Below, piece after piece: positions 28,984 through 36,274 of a stretch of 64,000 nucleotides of DNA. Numbering within the stretch: position 1 is the stretch's first letter; the number at the start of each line of letters is the position of its first letter. The DNA lies in contig CAYJOL010000003.1 in the NCBI GenBank assembly GCA_964371785.1, positions 1 to 64,000 of the forward strand, in the 5' to 3' direction. The position numbers were made by a program, and so were the translations under genes. The notes under the pieces were generated by a model. It was not told the DNA's origin and did not search any database. It saw only the letters and a list, made by a program, of their open reading frames with translations. This DNA comes from CAVQCT01 sp964371785. Its GTDB lineage: Bacteria > Zixibacteria > MSB-5A5 > GN15 > FEB-12.

Positions 28984-29188
28984 TGATAGCTGATGTACCT
29001 TGCGTGCCATGCGTTGTATTGACGTGCGGAGCGATGTGATGCCATTGGAGCCACTTCGGGTGTCACTTACGCTTCTCGCTAAATCGTGGTAGCGTAAAGC
29101 ATTGGAAAGCAGGCACAGCGAACCATCGCAAGAATCTAAGAAATCTCGCTTTTGTTCTTTTGTTTCACAGCTCATTGACCCCCATAAG
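28984..29188. other. Untranslated tail of the FN3 transcript, no gene seen
   Basis: I see no convincing reading frame between the FN3 gene and its terminator. The stretch is probably a long 3' untranslated region. Confidence 0.4.
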
Positions 29189-29222
29189 GCGGCGTGATTA
29201 CCCTTTCACGCCGCTCTTTTTT
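29189..29222 (+). terminator. Rho-independent terminator
   Basis: GCGGCGTGA (29189-29197) pairs with TCACGCCGC (29206-29214) and TCTTTTTT follows. It lies about 200 bases past the FN3 gene and is the first terminator after it. Confidence 0.85.
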
Positions 29223-29279
29223 GTCCATCAGGTGATGCACATTGGACGGTTATCTGCCCGAAAAACTCGAATTAAACTG

Positions 29280-29308
29280 TTGACAAAAGCGATTGAAAAA
29301 GTCATATT
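29280..29308 (+). promoter_or_regulatory. Candidate promoter
   Basis: A consensus TTGACA (29280-29285) is followed after 17 bases by CATATT (29303-29308). It would start a leader of about 215 bases ahead of the dockerin gene. Confidence 0.5.
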
Positions 29309-29322
29309 TATACAATGATTGT

Positions 29323-29458
29323 CCGGATTACTATCCGGGCGTCAGGTCACTCCGGTGTGGGAGCCGGAGCGATAGAAGGTAAAAGAATTTTTTGGGAATG
29401 GGAATAGGTACTCACTCGGAGTGAAAGGTCGATCTCCTCGGATCACCGTCAGACCTTT
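29323..29458 (+). ncRNA. Structured leader or small RNA, class not recognised
   Basis: Between the promoter and the next gene lie consecutive perfect hairpins: CCGGAT-tact-ATCCGG (29323-29338), CTCCGG-N8-CCGGAG (29350-29369), and a long arm AAAGGTC (29424-29430) with GACCTTT (29452-29458) enclosing GATC..GATC. The match to no known riboswitch family is apparent to me. It may be a cis-acting leader or an independent RNA. Confidence 0.35.
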
Positions 29459-29531
29459 TGTGCTCCAATTTACTCCTCAAATACACCTTTTCCTGCTAGC
29501 GTAAACATGCATCACAGAGGACAAGACAACT

Positions 29532-30119
29532 GTGAAGATGCTTCTCATCGTGTGGCTGGCCGCGCTATGCTTCTTTGCGGCCTATGATGAGGTCCGGGCA
29601 GATTCGTACACGCTGACATGGACAGCACCGGGTGACGACAACTTTACCGGCACAGCGGCGGCATATGACCTCCGTTATTCAACATCGGTAATATCAGCGA
29701 TTACCTGGAATACTGCCGTTCACGTCAGTGGAGTCCCGGTACCAAGGACGGCCGGAAGCCGCGAATCATTCACGGTAACCGGACTGGCGCCAAACACCAC
29801 CTACTATTTCGCGATTCGTACCGTTGACCGAGCGGGCAACTGGTCGCTGGTATCCAACAACGCGACCAATCGAGTATGCGCAGACGGATGTATTGGATTC
29901 CGCGGCAACATCAACAACGATCCGTACGATGTGTGCGACATCTCCGATCTGGTATATCTGGTCCAGTACATGATGGCGGATCCTCGCGGCCCGGCACCAC
30001 CCTGCTTACTTGAGGCGGATGTCGATGCCACGGGCACGATCGATGTCGGCGACCTGCTGTATCTGGTGGAGTATATGTACGATCCGAATGGTCAGATGCC
30101 GGCGCCCTGTCCCAGGTAA
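29532..30119 (+). CDS. Secreted protein with one fibronectin-III repeat and a dockerin module
   Basis: A signal peptide (about 1-24) is followed by a single FN3 repeat (about 25-115) nearly the same as those in the preceding FN3 gene (WTAPGDDNFTGTAAAYDLRYS, TTYYFAIRTVD). A C-terminal dockerin-like pair (about 120-195; DVCDISDLVYLVQYM and DVDATGTIDVGDLLYLVEYM) replaces the sorting domain. I kept GTG at 29532 because AGAGGA lies 10 bases upstream, a better fit than ATG at 29538. The dockerin predicts docking to a cohesin partner; none with a plain cohesin is seen here other than the cohesin-like part of the protease at 351-2738. Confidence 0.85.
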   Translation: MKMLLIVWLAALCFFAAYDEVRADSYTLTWTAPGDDNFTGTAAAYDLRYSTSVISAITWNTAVHVSGVPVPRTAGSRESFTVTGLAPNTTYYFAIRTVDRAGNWSLVSNNATNRVCADGCIGFRGNINNDPYDVCDISDLVYLVQYMMADPRGPAPPCLLEADVDATGTIDVGDLLYLVEYMYDPNGQMPAPCPR

Positions 30120-30149
30120 GTGCGGACGGTACCGAACGAAATCCGGAAA

Positions 30150-30443
30150 TCAGTTTACCGCGGGACCGTTGGTGAACTGGGCTCGGGAAGCTATATCCCG
30201 GTTGATTTTTTCGGCCGATTTGTAGGCGTCGTACATTCCGTAGATAAATAATATCGGAGTCGTGATAAATCCGATGAGGACCATCATTAATAATATGGAC
30301 ATCGAATATATCACGATAAATGCGATGCCTTTGGCAATCTGACCGTTATAGATCTGACCGAGACCCATATAGAAAAACGACAGAACTGCCGCCAAGCCCG
30401 GATTCTTGTAGAAGACCGCGGGTGGACCTGCCTGATAGTGCAT
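30150..30443 (-). CDS. TM2-domain membrane protein
   Basis: A short inner-membrane protein of 97 aa with two hydrophobic helices. The NPGLAAVLSFFYMGLGQIYNGQ segment matches the start of TM2 domains, and the second helix ends with a charged YDAYKSAEKIN tail. A strong purine-rich Shine-Dalgarno (GGAGGAGAA) precedes the ATG. The function of bacterial TM2 proteins is poorly known. It converges on the dockerin gene with a 30-base gap. Confidence 0.8.
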   Translation of the reverse strand: MHYQAGPPAVFYKNPGLAAVLSFFYMGLGQIYNGQIAKGIAFIVIYSMSILLMMVLIGFITTPILFIYGMYDAYKSAEKINRDIASRAQFTNGPAVN

Positions 30444-30621
30444 ACGATTTTCTCCTCCTCCTGGCGTTTCAAGACTTTGATATATAGTATACTACGCAGT
30501 TTTCCGGTAATTCAATCTCTTTTTCCCCGAGATTAGCCGCTAACGGGCAAACCCGCCTTGGGTCAGGCCGGGTAATTTTTTCCTCTGCATTTCGCTCGTT
30601 TTCCTACCGATATATTATAGG

Positions 30622-31158
30622 ATGACCAGTTTTCAGACGGCCAAACTCATATCCGGATGTTGCCTGATCTTTCTGGCAGCGATAGCCGGTTGCGCTGACC
30701 ACACCCGGATTATCAAAGCCAAAGCCGCTCCTGAGTCTTCGCAGACGACGCCTTCGACGAAGATTCCTCAGCCGGCCAACGAAACGGACAGTCTGGTAGA
30801 AGCAGGGGTAATGGCTTTCGAGAATAACGATCTCCAGTACGCGAGCCGGCTTTTGCAGCAGGCGTATCAAGCTGATAGTCTCGACTGGCGGGCGCCTTAT
30901 CTGCTTGGGCGTATATCAACGGTGAATCGGTCCTCGGAACAGGCAGAAAAGTGGCTATCAGTCAGCCTGGCAACTGCCCCGAACGATCCGCAAGTCCGTG
31001 CACTCATCTACGAAAACTTGGGGTACAACTGCGAAATGGGGCACGAGTACGGCAAGGCAAAGCTTCATTATACTGCAGCGCTGCAACTCAACGCCGAATC
31101 AGCAAAAGCTCAATCAGGACTCAAACGTCTTCAGTCGATGAGCGAAATCAGCCGCTGA
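30622..31158 (+). CDS. TPR-repeat lipoprotein
   Basis: The N-terminus is a lipoprotein signal with the lipobox AIAGC (Cys near residue 24). A Ser/Pro/Thr-rich linker (about 30-50) precedes two to three tetratricopeptide repeats (about 55-175; AGVMAFENNDLQYASRLLQQA and LIYENLGYNCEMGHEYGKA). TPRs mediate protein-protein contacts, so an envelope assembly role is likely but unproven. It lies 46 bases before the DUF116 gene in the same direction. Confidence 0.8.
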   Translation: MTSFQTAKLISGCCLIFLAAIAGCADHTRIIKAKAAPESSQTTPSTKIPQPANETDSLVEAGVMAFENNDLQYASRLLQQAYQADSLDWRAPYLLGRISTVNRSSEQAEKWLSVSLATAPNDPQVRALIYENLGYNCEMGHEYGKAKLHYTAALQLNAESAKAQSGLKRLQSMSEISR

Positions 31159-31204
31159 CGCTTTTTCTGTACTCTCGGCCGGTATCGCTGATTATATTCG
31201 GTCT

Positions 31205-31885
31205 ATGACTCCACGCATCCCAACCTATCATCTCGACAAGGACTCAACCGACAAACTTGAACAACTCGTCAGGCAATTTCTGGCGAGCGGTTTTGCGACG
31301 TTTGCCAATGAGTTTTCCCGGATTGATGCATTCATGGAGAAAGTCAAGTGTGAAGCCCCGGACCGAGATGCTCATGACCTTCGACTGACTACTAAAGCGG
31401 AATATCTGTTGGAGATGGTCGCGTTCAAAATCTATGATGAAAGAAATCGAGAGGCGTTTAATCGGACCAAAGGAACCTTGATTGTCATGCCGGACTGCCT
31501 GTCCATCCATGACACGCCGTGTGAAAAAGTAGAAAAGTGGTATGGGTCGATATGCAAGCAATGTCAGGCCTCATGCCAGTCCTCTCAGATCGTAAAGCTG
31601 GCAGCCTCTTATCGAGCGAAAGCAGTGTTCTCCAAGAGGAAACTTGAAAGGCAGCTCAAATACTATCGCACGAAAATGGGTGGGGATATTGGCGTCATTG
31701 GTGTCGCCTGCGTGCTGATGCTTGCATCCGGCATGCGTACGGCCGAGGAGCTCGATATTCCGGCCCGGGGAGTCCTGCTGAATTTTAGTGGCTGTGGACA
31801 CTGGAATGATGAACCAAACGCATCGGAGATGACGCTGGCATCATTAAGGGCAATTCTGGAGGAAAAATATGGCTCAGGAAATTAA
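31205..31885 (+). CDS. DUF116 family protein
   Basis: The conserved features of DUF116 are visible: LIVMPDCLS, a Cys cluster CxxCxxxC (CKQCQASC), SYRAKAVFSKRKLERQL, GVIGVACVLMLASGM and VLLNFSGCGHW. The repeated Cys suggest a metal or Fe-S cofactor; this is inference. The function of the family is not established to my knowledge. No signal peptide is present. Its last 17 bases overlap the start of the GNAT acetyltransferase gene, so the two are coupled in translation. Confidence 0.8.
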   Translation: MTPRIPTYHLDKDSTDKLEQLVRQFLASGFATFANEFSRIDAFMEKVKCEAPDRDAHDLRLTTKAEYLLEMVAFKIYDERNREAFNRTKGTLIVMPDCLSIHDTPCEKVEKWYGSICKQCQASCQSSQIVKLAASYRAKAVFSKRKLERQLKYYRTKMGGDIGVIGVACVLMLASGMRTAEELDIPARGVLLNFSGCGHWNDEPNASEMTLASLRAILEEKYGSGN

Positions 31886-32303
31886 ACGGCTCGGGATTGA
31901 CGACTATGATGCTATTGTACGCCTCTGGTCGGTGGCGGGGCTACCGTTCAAACCAAAAGGGCGGGACAGCCGGCCGATGATTGCCAGGGAGATGAGTAAT
32001 CCGGAATGCGCCTTCTGGGGATTGTACCACGAGCGTGAACTGGTCGGTGTGGTCATAGCCAACTTCGACGGCCGGCGGGGCTGGATCAACCGCCTGGCGA
32101 TCGACCCGGACCACCGTGGCAAAGGTCTGGCCCGTACCCTGATAGAGACATCTGAAAATTTCCTGACAGAGCGCGGTGCGGTGGTCATTTGCGCGCTCAT
32201 CGAAGACATCAACTATCCATCAATATCCGCTTTCCAAAAATCAGGCTACCTCTGTCTGGACGAGATCAAGTACTTCTCAAAACGTGCGAGCGACGATGCC
32301 TGA
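31869..32303 (+). CDS. GNAT-family N-acetyltransferase
   Basis: A GCN5-related acetyltransferase of 144 aa. The acetyl-CoA binding motif A is INRLAIDPDHRGKGLARTLIE (R/Q-x-x-G-x-G/A), and motif B is near the end (SISAFQKSGYLCLDE). It starts within the DUF116 gene, with a strong GGAGG just before its ATG. The substrate may be a small molecule or a protein N-terminus. Being coupled to DUF116 is the only functional clue. Confidence 0.88.
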   Translation: MAQEIKRLGIDDYDAIVRLWSVAGLPFKPKGRDSRPMIAREMSNPECAFWGLYHERELVGVVIANFDGRRGWINRLAIDPDHRGKGLARTLIETSENFLTERGAVVICALIEDINYPSISAFQKSGYLCLDEIKYFSKRASDDA

Positions 32304-32419
32304 AATATTCCGTCGGTCGGCTCGTGCCGTTTTTTTTCGCATTCTGTAGTTGATTGCGGATTTTTATTTCTCTACAATCAGGCTAACAGAACTTAAACAT
32401 CACAGTCTGGAGATAGGCG

Positions 32420-33931
32420 ATGAACTACCCGTTTTGGGATACCGGGGTCGGGTATGGTGTGTTGATGGCGGCGATCGCAGTTCTACACGTATTCATCTCG
32501 CACTTTGCGATCGGCGGCGGGTTGTACCTGGTGATTGCCGAAGCCAGGGCACGCCGTGCCAACGACACCTTCATGCTCGACTTCCTCAAGAAACTGAGCC
32601 GATTTTTTGTCATGGCCTCAGTCGTGCTGGGCGCATTGACCGGCGTTGGCATCTGGTTTATAATCGGCTTGCTCAATCCAGCCGCCACCGAAGTACTCAT
32701 CCATAATTTCGTCTGGGGGTGGGCGATCGAATGGACATTTTTCGTGGTCGAAATCGCGTCAGCGCTGCTGTATTACTACGGCTGGGACCGGATGTCGGCC
32801 AAAGGGCATCTTATTCTGGGTTGGATTTACTTTGCCGCGGCCTGGCTCTCGCTGGTCGTCATCAATGGTATCGTCGCTTTCATGCTTACGCCGGGGAACT
32901 GGCTTACCACCGGGAATTTTTGGTCCGGCTTTTTCAATCCGACTTACTGGCCCTCGCTGGTGTTCCGCACCGGCATCTGCGTCATGCTGGCCGGTATATA
33001 CGCAATTGCCGTAGCTTCTACCTATAAGCCGGATGCGGACAAAGCGCGGCTCATCAGATTCAACGCGGTCTGGGGAGTGATCGGACTGGTTATCATGGCG
33101 CCAGCTTTCTACTGGTATATCAAGAGTATTCCGGCCGACATCATCACGACGGCAATCGAACGCATGGCTGCTCCGATGAGGGCGGCGGATTATTCGGGAT
33201 GGCTGGCCGCAGCCCTGGCGGTGGTTCTCATCCTGTTCGGATTCATTCTCCCGAAGCGCGCCAACATAGTTGTCGGAGTGCTCCTGATGGCGCTGGGTCT
33301 GACGTATTTCGGCGCCTTCGAATGGACCCGCGAATCGCTGCGTAAGCCATACGTCATTACCGGCTATATGTACGCCAACGGGGTCGAAGTCTCTAAAGCC
33401 AAAGACTATCAGAGCGCCGGGTATTTGAATGAAATTGCTTTCCACACCGAAAATCCGGCGGCCGACCTGTACCGGAGACTTTGCCGGAGCTGCCATACGA
33501 TGACGGGATATAAGGCGCTGAAGCCGCATTACGATGGCACCAACGCGGAGTTTATCGCCGGTACGATAATCGGTCTTTCGGTCATGCAACCGAATATGCC
33601 GCCGTTCCAGGGGACCGAACAGGAAGCCAAACTACTGGCTGAGTATATATACGCACAGGTTGATCACAGACCGTTCGAGCAGATTTATCCGCTGCAGGGA
33701 GTTGAGCTGGGCAGGAAAGTGTATCAAATCCGGTGCGGGAAGTGTCATATCGTGGGCGGATTCAATGATAAAATAGCATCGCTGGCCGGCTTGACTGTCG
33801 ACGATTACAACAACTTGCTCGACATGGCCGGTGAGATTGCTGTGGAGATGCCCCCGTTTACCGGCGACAGCACCGAGCGGGCAGCGCTTATTCAGTACCT
33901 GTCAACTCTTAGCGAAGGAGCGGGGAAATGA
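32420..33931 (+). CDS. CydA-like membrane oxidoreductase subunit with C-terminal diheme cytochrome c
   Basis: The first 320 residues form about nine membrane helices in the style of cytochrome bd subunit I. His28 in SHFAIGGG is a candidate for the CydA heme ligand (His19 in E. coli CydA). A soluble C-terminal part carries two CxxCH sites, Cys355-His359 (CRSCH) and Cys439-His443 (CGKCH). Bd-type oxidases with cytochrome c tails have been described as a separate branch of the superfamily, but this is not an ordinary quinol oxidase: no typical Q-loop motif stands out. The downstream gene overlaps it by 4 bases (ATGA). Electron transfer at the membrane is likely; donor and acceptor are unknown. 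Confidence 0.78.
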   Translation: MNYPFWDTGVGYGVLMAAIAVLHVFISHFAIGGGLYLVIAEARARRANDTFMLDFLKKLSRFFVMASVVLGALTGVGIWFIIGLLNPAATEVLIHNFVWGWAIEWTFFVVEIASALLYYYGWDRMSAKGHLILGWIYFAAAWLSLVVINGIVAFMLTPGNWLTTGNFWSGFFNPTYWPSLVFRTGICVMLAGIYAIAVASTYKPDADKARLIRFNAVWGVIGLVIMAPAFYWYIKSIPADIITTAIERMAAPMRAADYSGWLAAALAVVLILFGFILPKRANIVVGVLLMALGLTYFGAFEWTRESLRKPYVITGYMYANGVEVSKAKDYQSAGYLNEIAFHTENPAADLYRRLCRSCHTMTGYKALKPHYDGTNAEFIAGTIIGLSVMQPNMPPFQGTEQEAKLLAEYIYAQVDHRPFEQIYPLQGVELGRKVYQIRCGKCHIVGGFNDKIASLAGLTVDDYNNLLDMAGEIAVEMPPFTGDSTERAALIQYLSTLSEGAGK

Positions 33932-34953
33932 ACCTACCAGGCTACAATTTCTTGTCGGCCCCACTCTGGCTGATCACCACACTACACATCGTGACACTCT
34001 CACTTCACTTTGCGGCAATGAACTTCATGGTGGGCGGACTGATTATAATCTTGTTCGGGAAATTCGAGGACCGATGGAACCATCCGGTCGTGAAGCAGTT
34101 TGTCCGGTTGTTTCCGGTCTCGATGGCCGCAACTGTCACCCTTGGTGTCGCACCACTGCTGTTCGTTCAACTCGTGTACCACCGACAGGTCTACGCGGCT
34201 TCGATTGTCTCCGGCTGGTTCTGGCTTGGGATCATAGTGGCCGCGATTATCGGCTACTACTTCCTGTATGCGGGGGCGTTCTCGATTGAGAAATCGCCGT
34301 CGCGCAACAAGCTTTTCCTCAGCCTCGCGCTGCTTTGTTTTGTGTATATCTCTTTTGTTTATAGCTCCGTGTTCTCACTGGCCGAGCATCCTAACCTCTA
34401 CAAAACTCTGTATGCCTCGAACCAAAGCGGCTTGGTCATAAATCCTGACGTAGGGTCATATGTTTTCAGGTGGCTCCATATGCTTGGTGGTGCGGTCACG
34501 GTGGGGGGATTCTTCGTCGGTCTGCTGGGACGAAACGATCAATCGGCGTATGGTATCGGCAAAGGATTCTTCCTGTGGGGAATGGCTGTAACCATGGTGC
34601 TTGGATTCGCTTACTTATTTACACTGGGCGAAGCTATCCTGCCGTTGATGCGGAGCGTCGCAATGTGGGTGCTGATGGTTGCGATAATTCTGTCGCTCGG
34701 GTCCTTGCACTTCTTCTTCAAGAAACGGTTCCTCTTCTCCGGACTCATGGTACTATTATCACTGATCGGAATGGTGACGGTGCGCCAACAATTGCGGAAC
34801 ATTCACCTGCAGGGTGCATTTGAACCGGCCAGCTTACCTGTGACGCCGCAATGGTCAGTCTTCAGCCTGTTCCTGATATTCTTCGTGATCGCGCTCTTGG
34901 TAGTCTGGTATATGCTGAGGCTGTTTTTTGCCGATCGACGTCAACCGGCCTGA
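33928..34953 (+). CDS. Membrane partner of the CydA-like oxidoreductase
   Basis: About eight to nine hydrophobic helices make up this 341-aa protein. Its first 90 residues parallel those of the upstream gene: LH-x6-HFAAMNFMVGG here against LH-x4-HFAIGGG there, followed by similar charged loops and a Gly-rich helix. The paired His20/His27 are possible heme ligands. It does not look like ordinary CydB. It overlaps the CydA-like gene by 4 bases, so the products are surely made together and probably form a complex. A terminator follows. Function is inferred from the partner only. Confidence 0.7.
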   Translation: MNLPGYNFLSAPLWLITTLHIVTLSLHFAAMNFMVGGLIIILFGKFEDRWNHPVVKQFVRLFPVSMAATVTLGVAPLLFVQLVYHRQVYAASIVSGWFWLGIIVAAIIGYYFLYAGAFSIEKSPSRNKLFLSLALLCFVYISFVYSSVFSLAEHPNLYKTLYASNQSGLVINPDVGSYVFRWLHMLGGAVTVGGFFVGLLGRNDQSAYGIGKGFFLWGMAVTMVLGFAYLFTLGEAILPLMRSVAMWVLMVAIILSLGSLHFFFKKRFLFSGLMVLLSLIGMVTVRQQLRNIHLQGAFEPASLPVTPQWSVFSLFLIFFVIALLVVWYMLRLFFADRRQPA

Positions 34954-34973
34954 TAGCTCAGCTGTGCAGCAGA

Positions 34974-35009
34974 AACGCCGTCGGGTAATTCACTCGACGG
35001 CGTTTTTTG
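34974..35009. terminator. Terminator between convergent genes
   Basis: AACGCCGTCG (34974-34983) pairs with CGACGGCGTT (34995-35004) and further T follow. It ends the oxidoreductase operon and can serve the minus-strand gene too. Confidence 0.88.
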
Positions 35010-35028
35010 TCGGTCATCAGTAAATGTT

Positions 35029-35583
35029 TCAATTTTGCGCGATTTTGTCAAATGCACTCTTGAATGAATCGTACGTCTGAGCGCCGCTCAGCCGCGCTAC
35101 TTCCTTGCCTGATTTGTCATAGAAAACCGTGAGCGGCACGGAGGCGGTCTGGAATGCGCGGGCGATATCACGCGTGCCCATGAGCATCACCCAATTCATA
35201 TCGTTGGCCTGCGCGAACTGCTCCGCTTTATCCGGTGCATCATTGACAGCCAGTCCGATAACCTCCACTCCTTTAGGATGGTATTCGGCATACAACTTGA
35301 CCAGGTCAGGGATTTCCCTGCGGCACGGCGGACACCAGGTCCCCCACATATTTACCACTGTCGGCTGTTTGCCTATCCACTCGCTCGAAGCGTGCATGAC
35401 ACCTTTCGTGTCATAGGCCTCGAAACTGATATCAGGCTGTGTCGTTGACGTGCTCGCGGCGGTGCCCGCAGTCATATCCGGAGATTGTTTGTCGTTGGCA
35501 TTCGCCTCTGTCTTCTTACCGGAACATCCGGCCACCGCCACAATCGCCAGCAAACCAAGAGTCGCGAGAAGTTTTCGTTTCAT
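35029..35583 (-). CDS. TlpA/ResA-like thioredoxin-fold lipoprotein
   Basis: The mature protein is an extracytoplasmic thioredoxin-fold reductase with active site WCPPC. A lipoprotein signal with lipobox AVAGC lies at the N-terminus, followed by an Ala/Thr/Ser linker (about 25-55). The TlpA/AhpC-like domain (about 58-184) has the cis-Pro segment SVPLTVF. I chose ATG at 35583 with GGGAG 9 bases upstream. Such proteins reduce cytochrome c apoproteins or other periplasmic disulfides, which would suit the CxxCH proteins in this window. Confidence 0.87.
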   Translation of the reverse strand: MKRKLLATLGLLAIVAVAGCSGKKTEANANDKQSPDMTAGTAASTSTTQPDISFEAYDTKGVMHASSEWIGKQPTVVNMWGTWCPPCRREIPDLVKLYAEYHPKGVEVIGLAVNDAPDKAEQFAQANDMNWVMLMGTRDIARAFQTASVPLTVFYDKSGKEVARLSGAQTYDSFKSAFDKIAQN

Positions 35584-35624
35584 ATATAAGATCTCCCTGA
35601 GATTGAATTCATTCGTGTAATAAT

Positions 35625-35667
35625 AAACCCTTCTGCGAAGTATTTTGTTCAGTTCGCAAAAGGGTTT
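35625..35667 (-). terminator. Possible terminator of the dnaE-thioredoxin transcript
   Basis: AAACCCTTCTGCGAA (35625-35639) pairs with TTCGCAAAAGGGTTT (35653-35667) apart from one mismatch. On the minus strand it falls between the two thioredoxin genes; the T-run is weak. Confidence 0.5.
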
Positions 35668-35693
35668 CAGCAATGGTACTATGATATCGCGGT

Positions 35694-36260
35694 CTACTTG
35701 CCGCCACTCTTGGAACTGTCCGGCGGGGCCGGTCTGGCTACCTTGGTGGTGTCGTATTTATAATCTCTGACCATGGCGAACTGCTGAAGCATGTAATCTT
35801 TCGGCTTGTAGCCGTTGATTGCGCCCAATTTGCTGCCACTGGGCGTGAGAAACCAGAAAGTCGGGTATCCTTTGACCCCGAACTCATATTTGGTCAGGTT
35901 CTTTTCGGTTACTTTGTAGCCTTTGATTTCCAGTTCTCTTTCCGAATCACCGTCAACCCGTACCGGCACGAAATCTTCGGTCAGCACTTTTTCGACTTCG
36001 GGATCGGAGAAGACATCTTTTTCCATCTTCTTACACCAGCCGCACCATTGGGCGGTGAAATCGATGAAAATATGTTTGTTTCTTTCCTGGGCCAGTTTGA
36101 GCCCTTCCTGAAGGTCGTACCAATGAATTTCTTTAGCCGACAACGAATCGGCCACGCTGTTGTCCTTCGGTTTGGCGTTCTGATCTTGAGCCGCGACAAG
36201 CTGGAAACTCATCAGCGCCATTATCAGAACTACCAGAGGCATGATCTTTACTCGTGTCAT
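35694..36260 (-). CDS. Secreted thioredoxin-family protein (DsbD-gamma-like)
   Basis: A signal peptide (about 1-24) precedes a thioredoxin-like domain (about 45-165) with the active site WCGWCKKM, as in the C-terminal domain of DsbD and related thiol-disulfide proteins. The cis-Pro loop is GVKGYPTFWFL. A Lys/Pro/Ser-rich tail follows. It starts 14 bases after dnaE stops, so it may share the dnaE transcript, an odd partner for a replicative polymerase. Its role should be periplasmic disulfide reduction. Confidence 0.87.
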   Translation of the reverse strand: MTRVKIMPLVVLIMALMSFQLVAAQDQNAKPKDNSVADSLSAKEIHWYDLQEGLKLAQERNKHIFIDFTAQWCGWCKKMEKDVFSDPEVEKVLTEDFVPVRVDGDSERELEIKGYKVTEKNLTKYEFGVKGYPTFWFLTPSGSKLGAINGYKPKDYMLQQFAMVRDYKYDTTKVARPAPPDSSKSGGK

Positions 36261-36274
36261 ATGTGTTCCTGATG

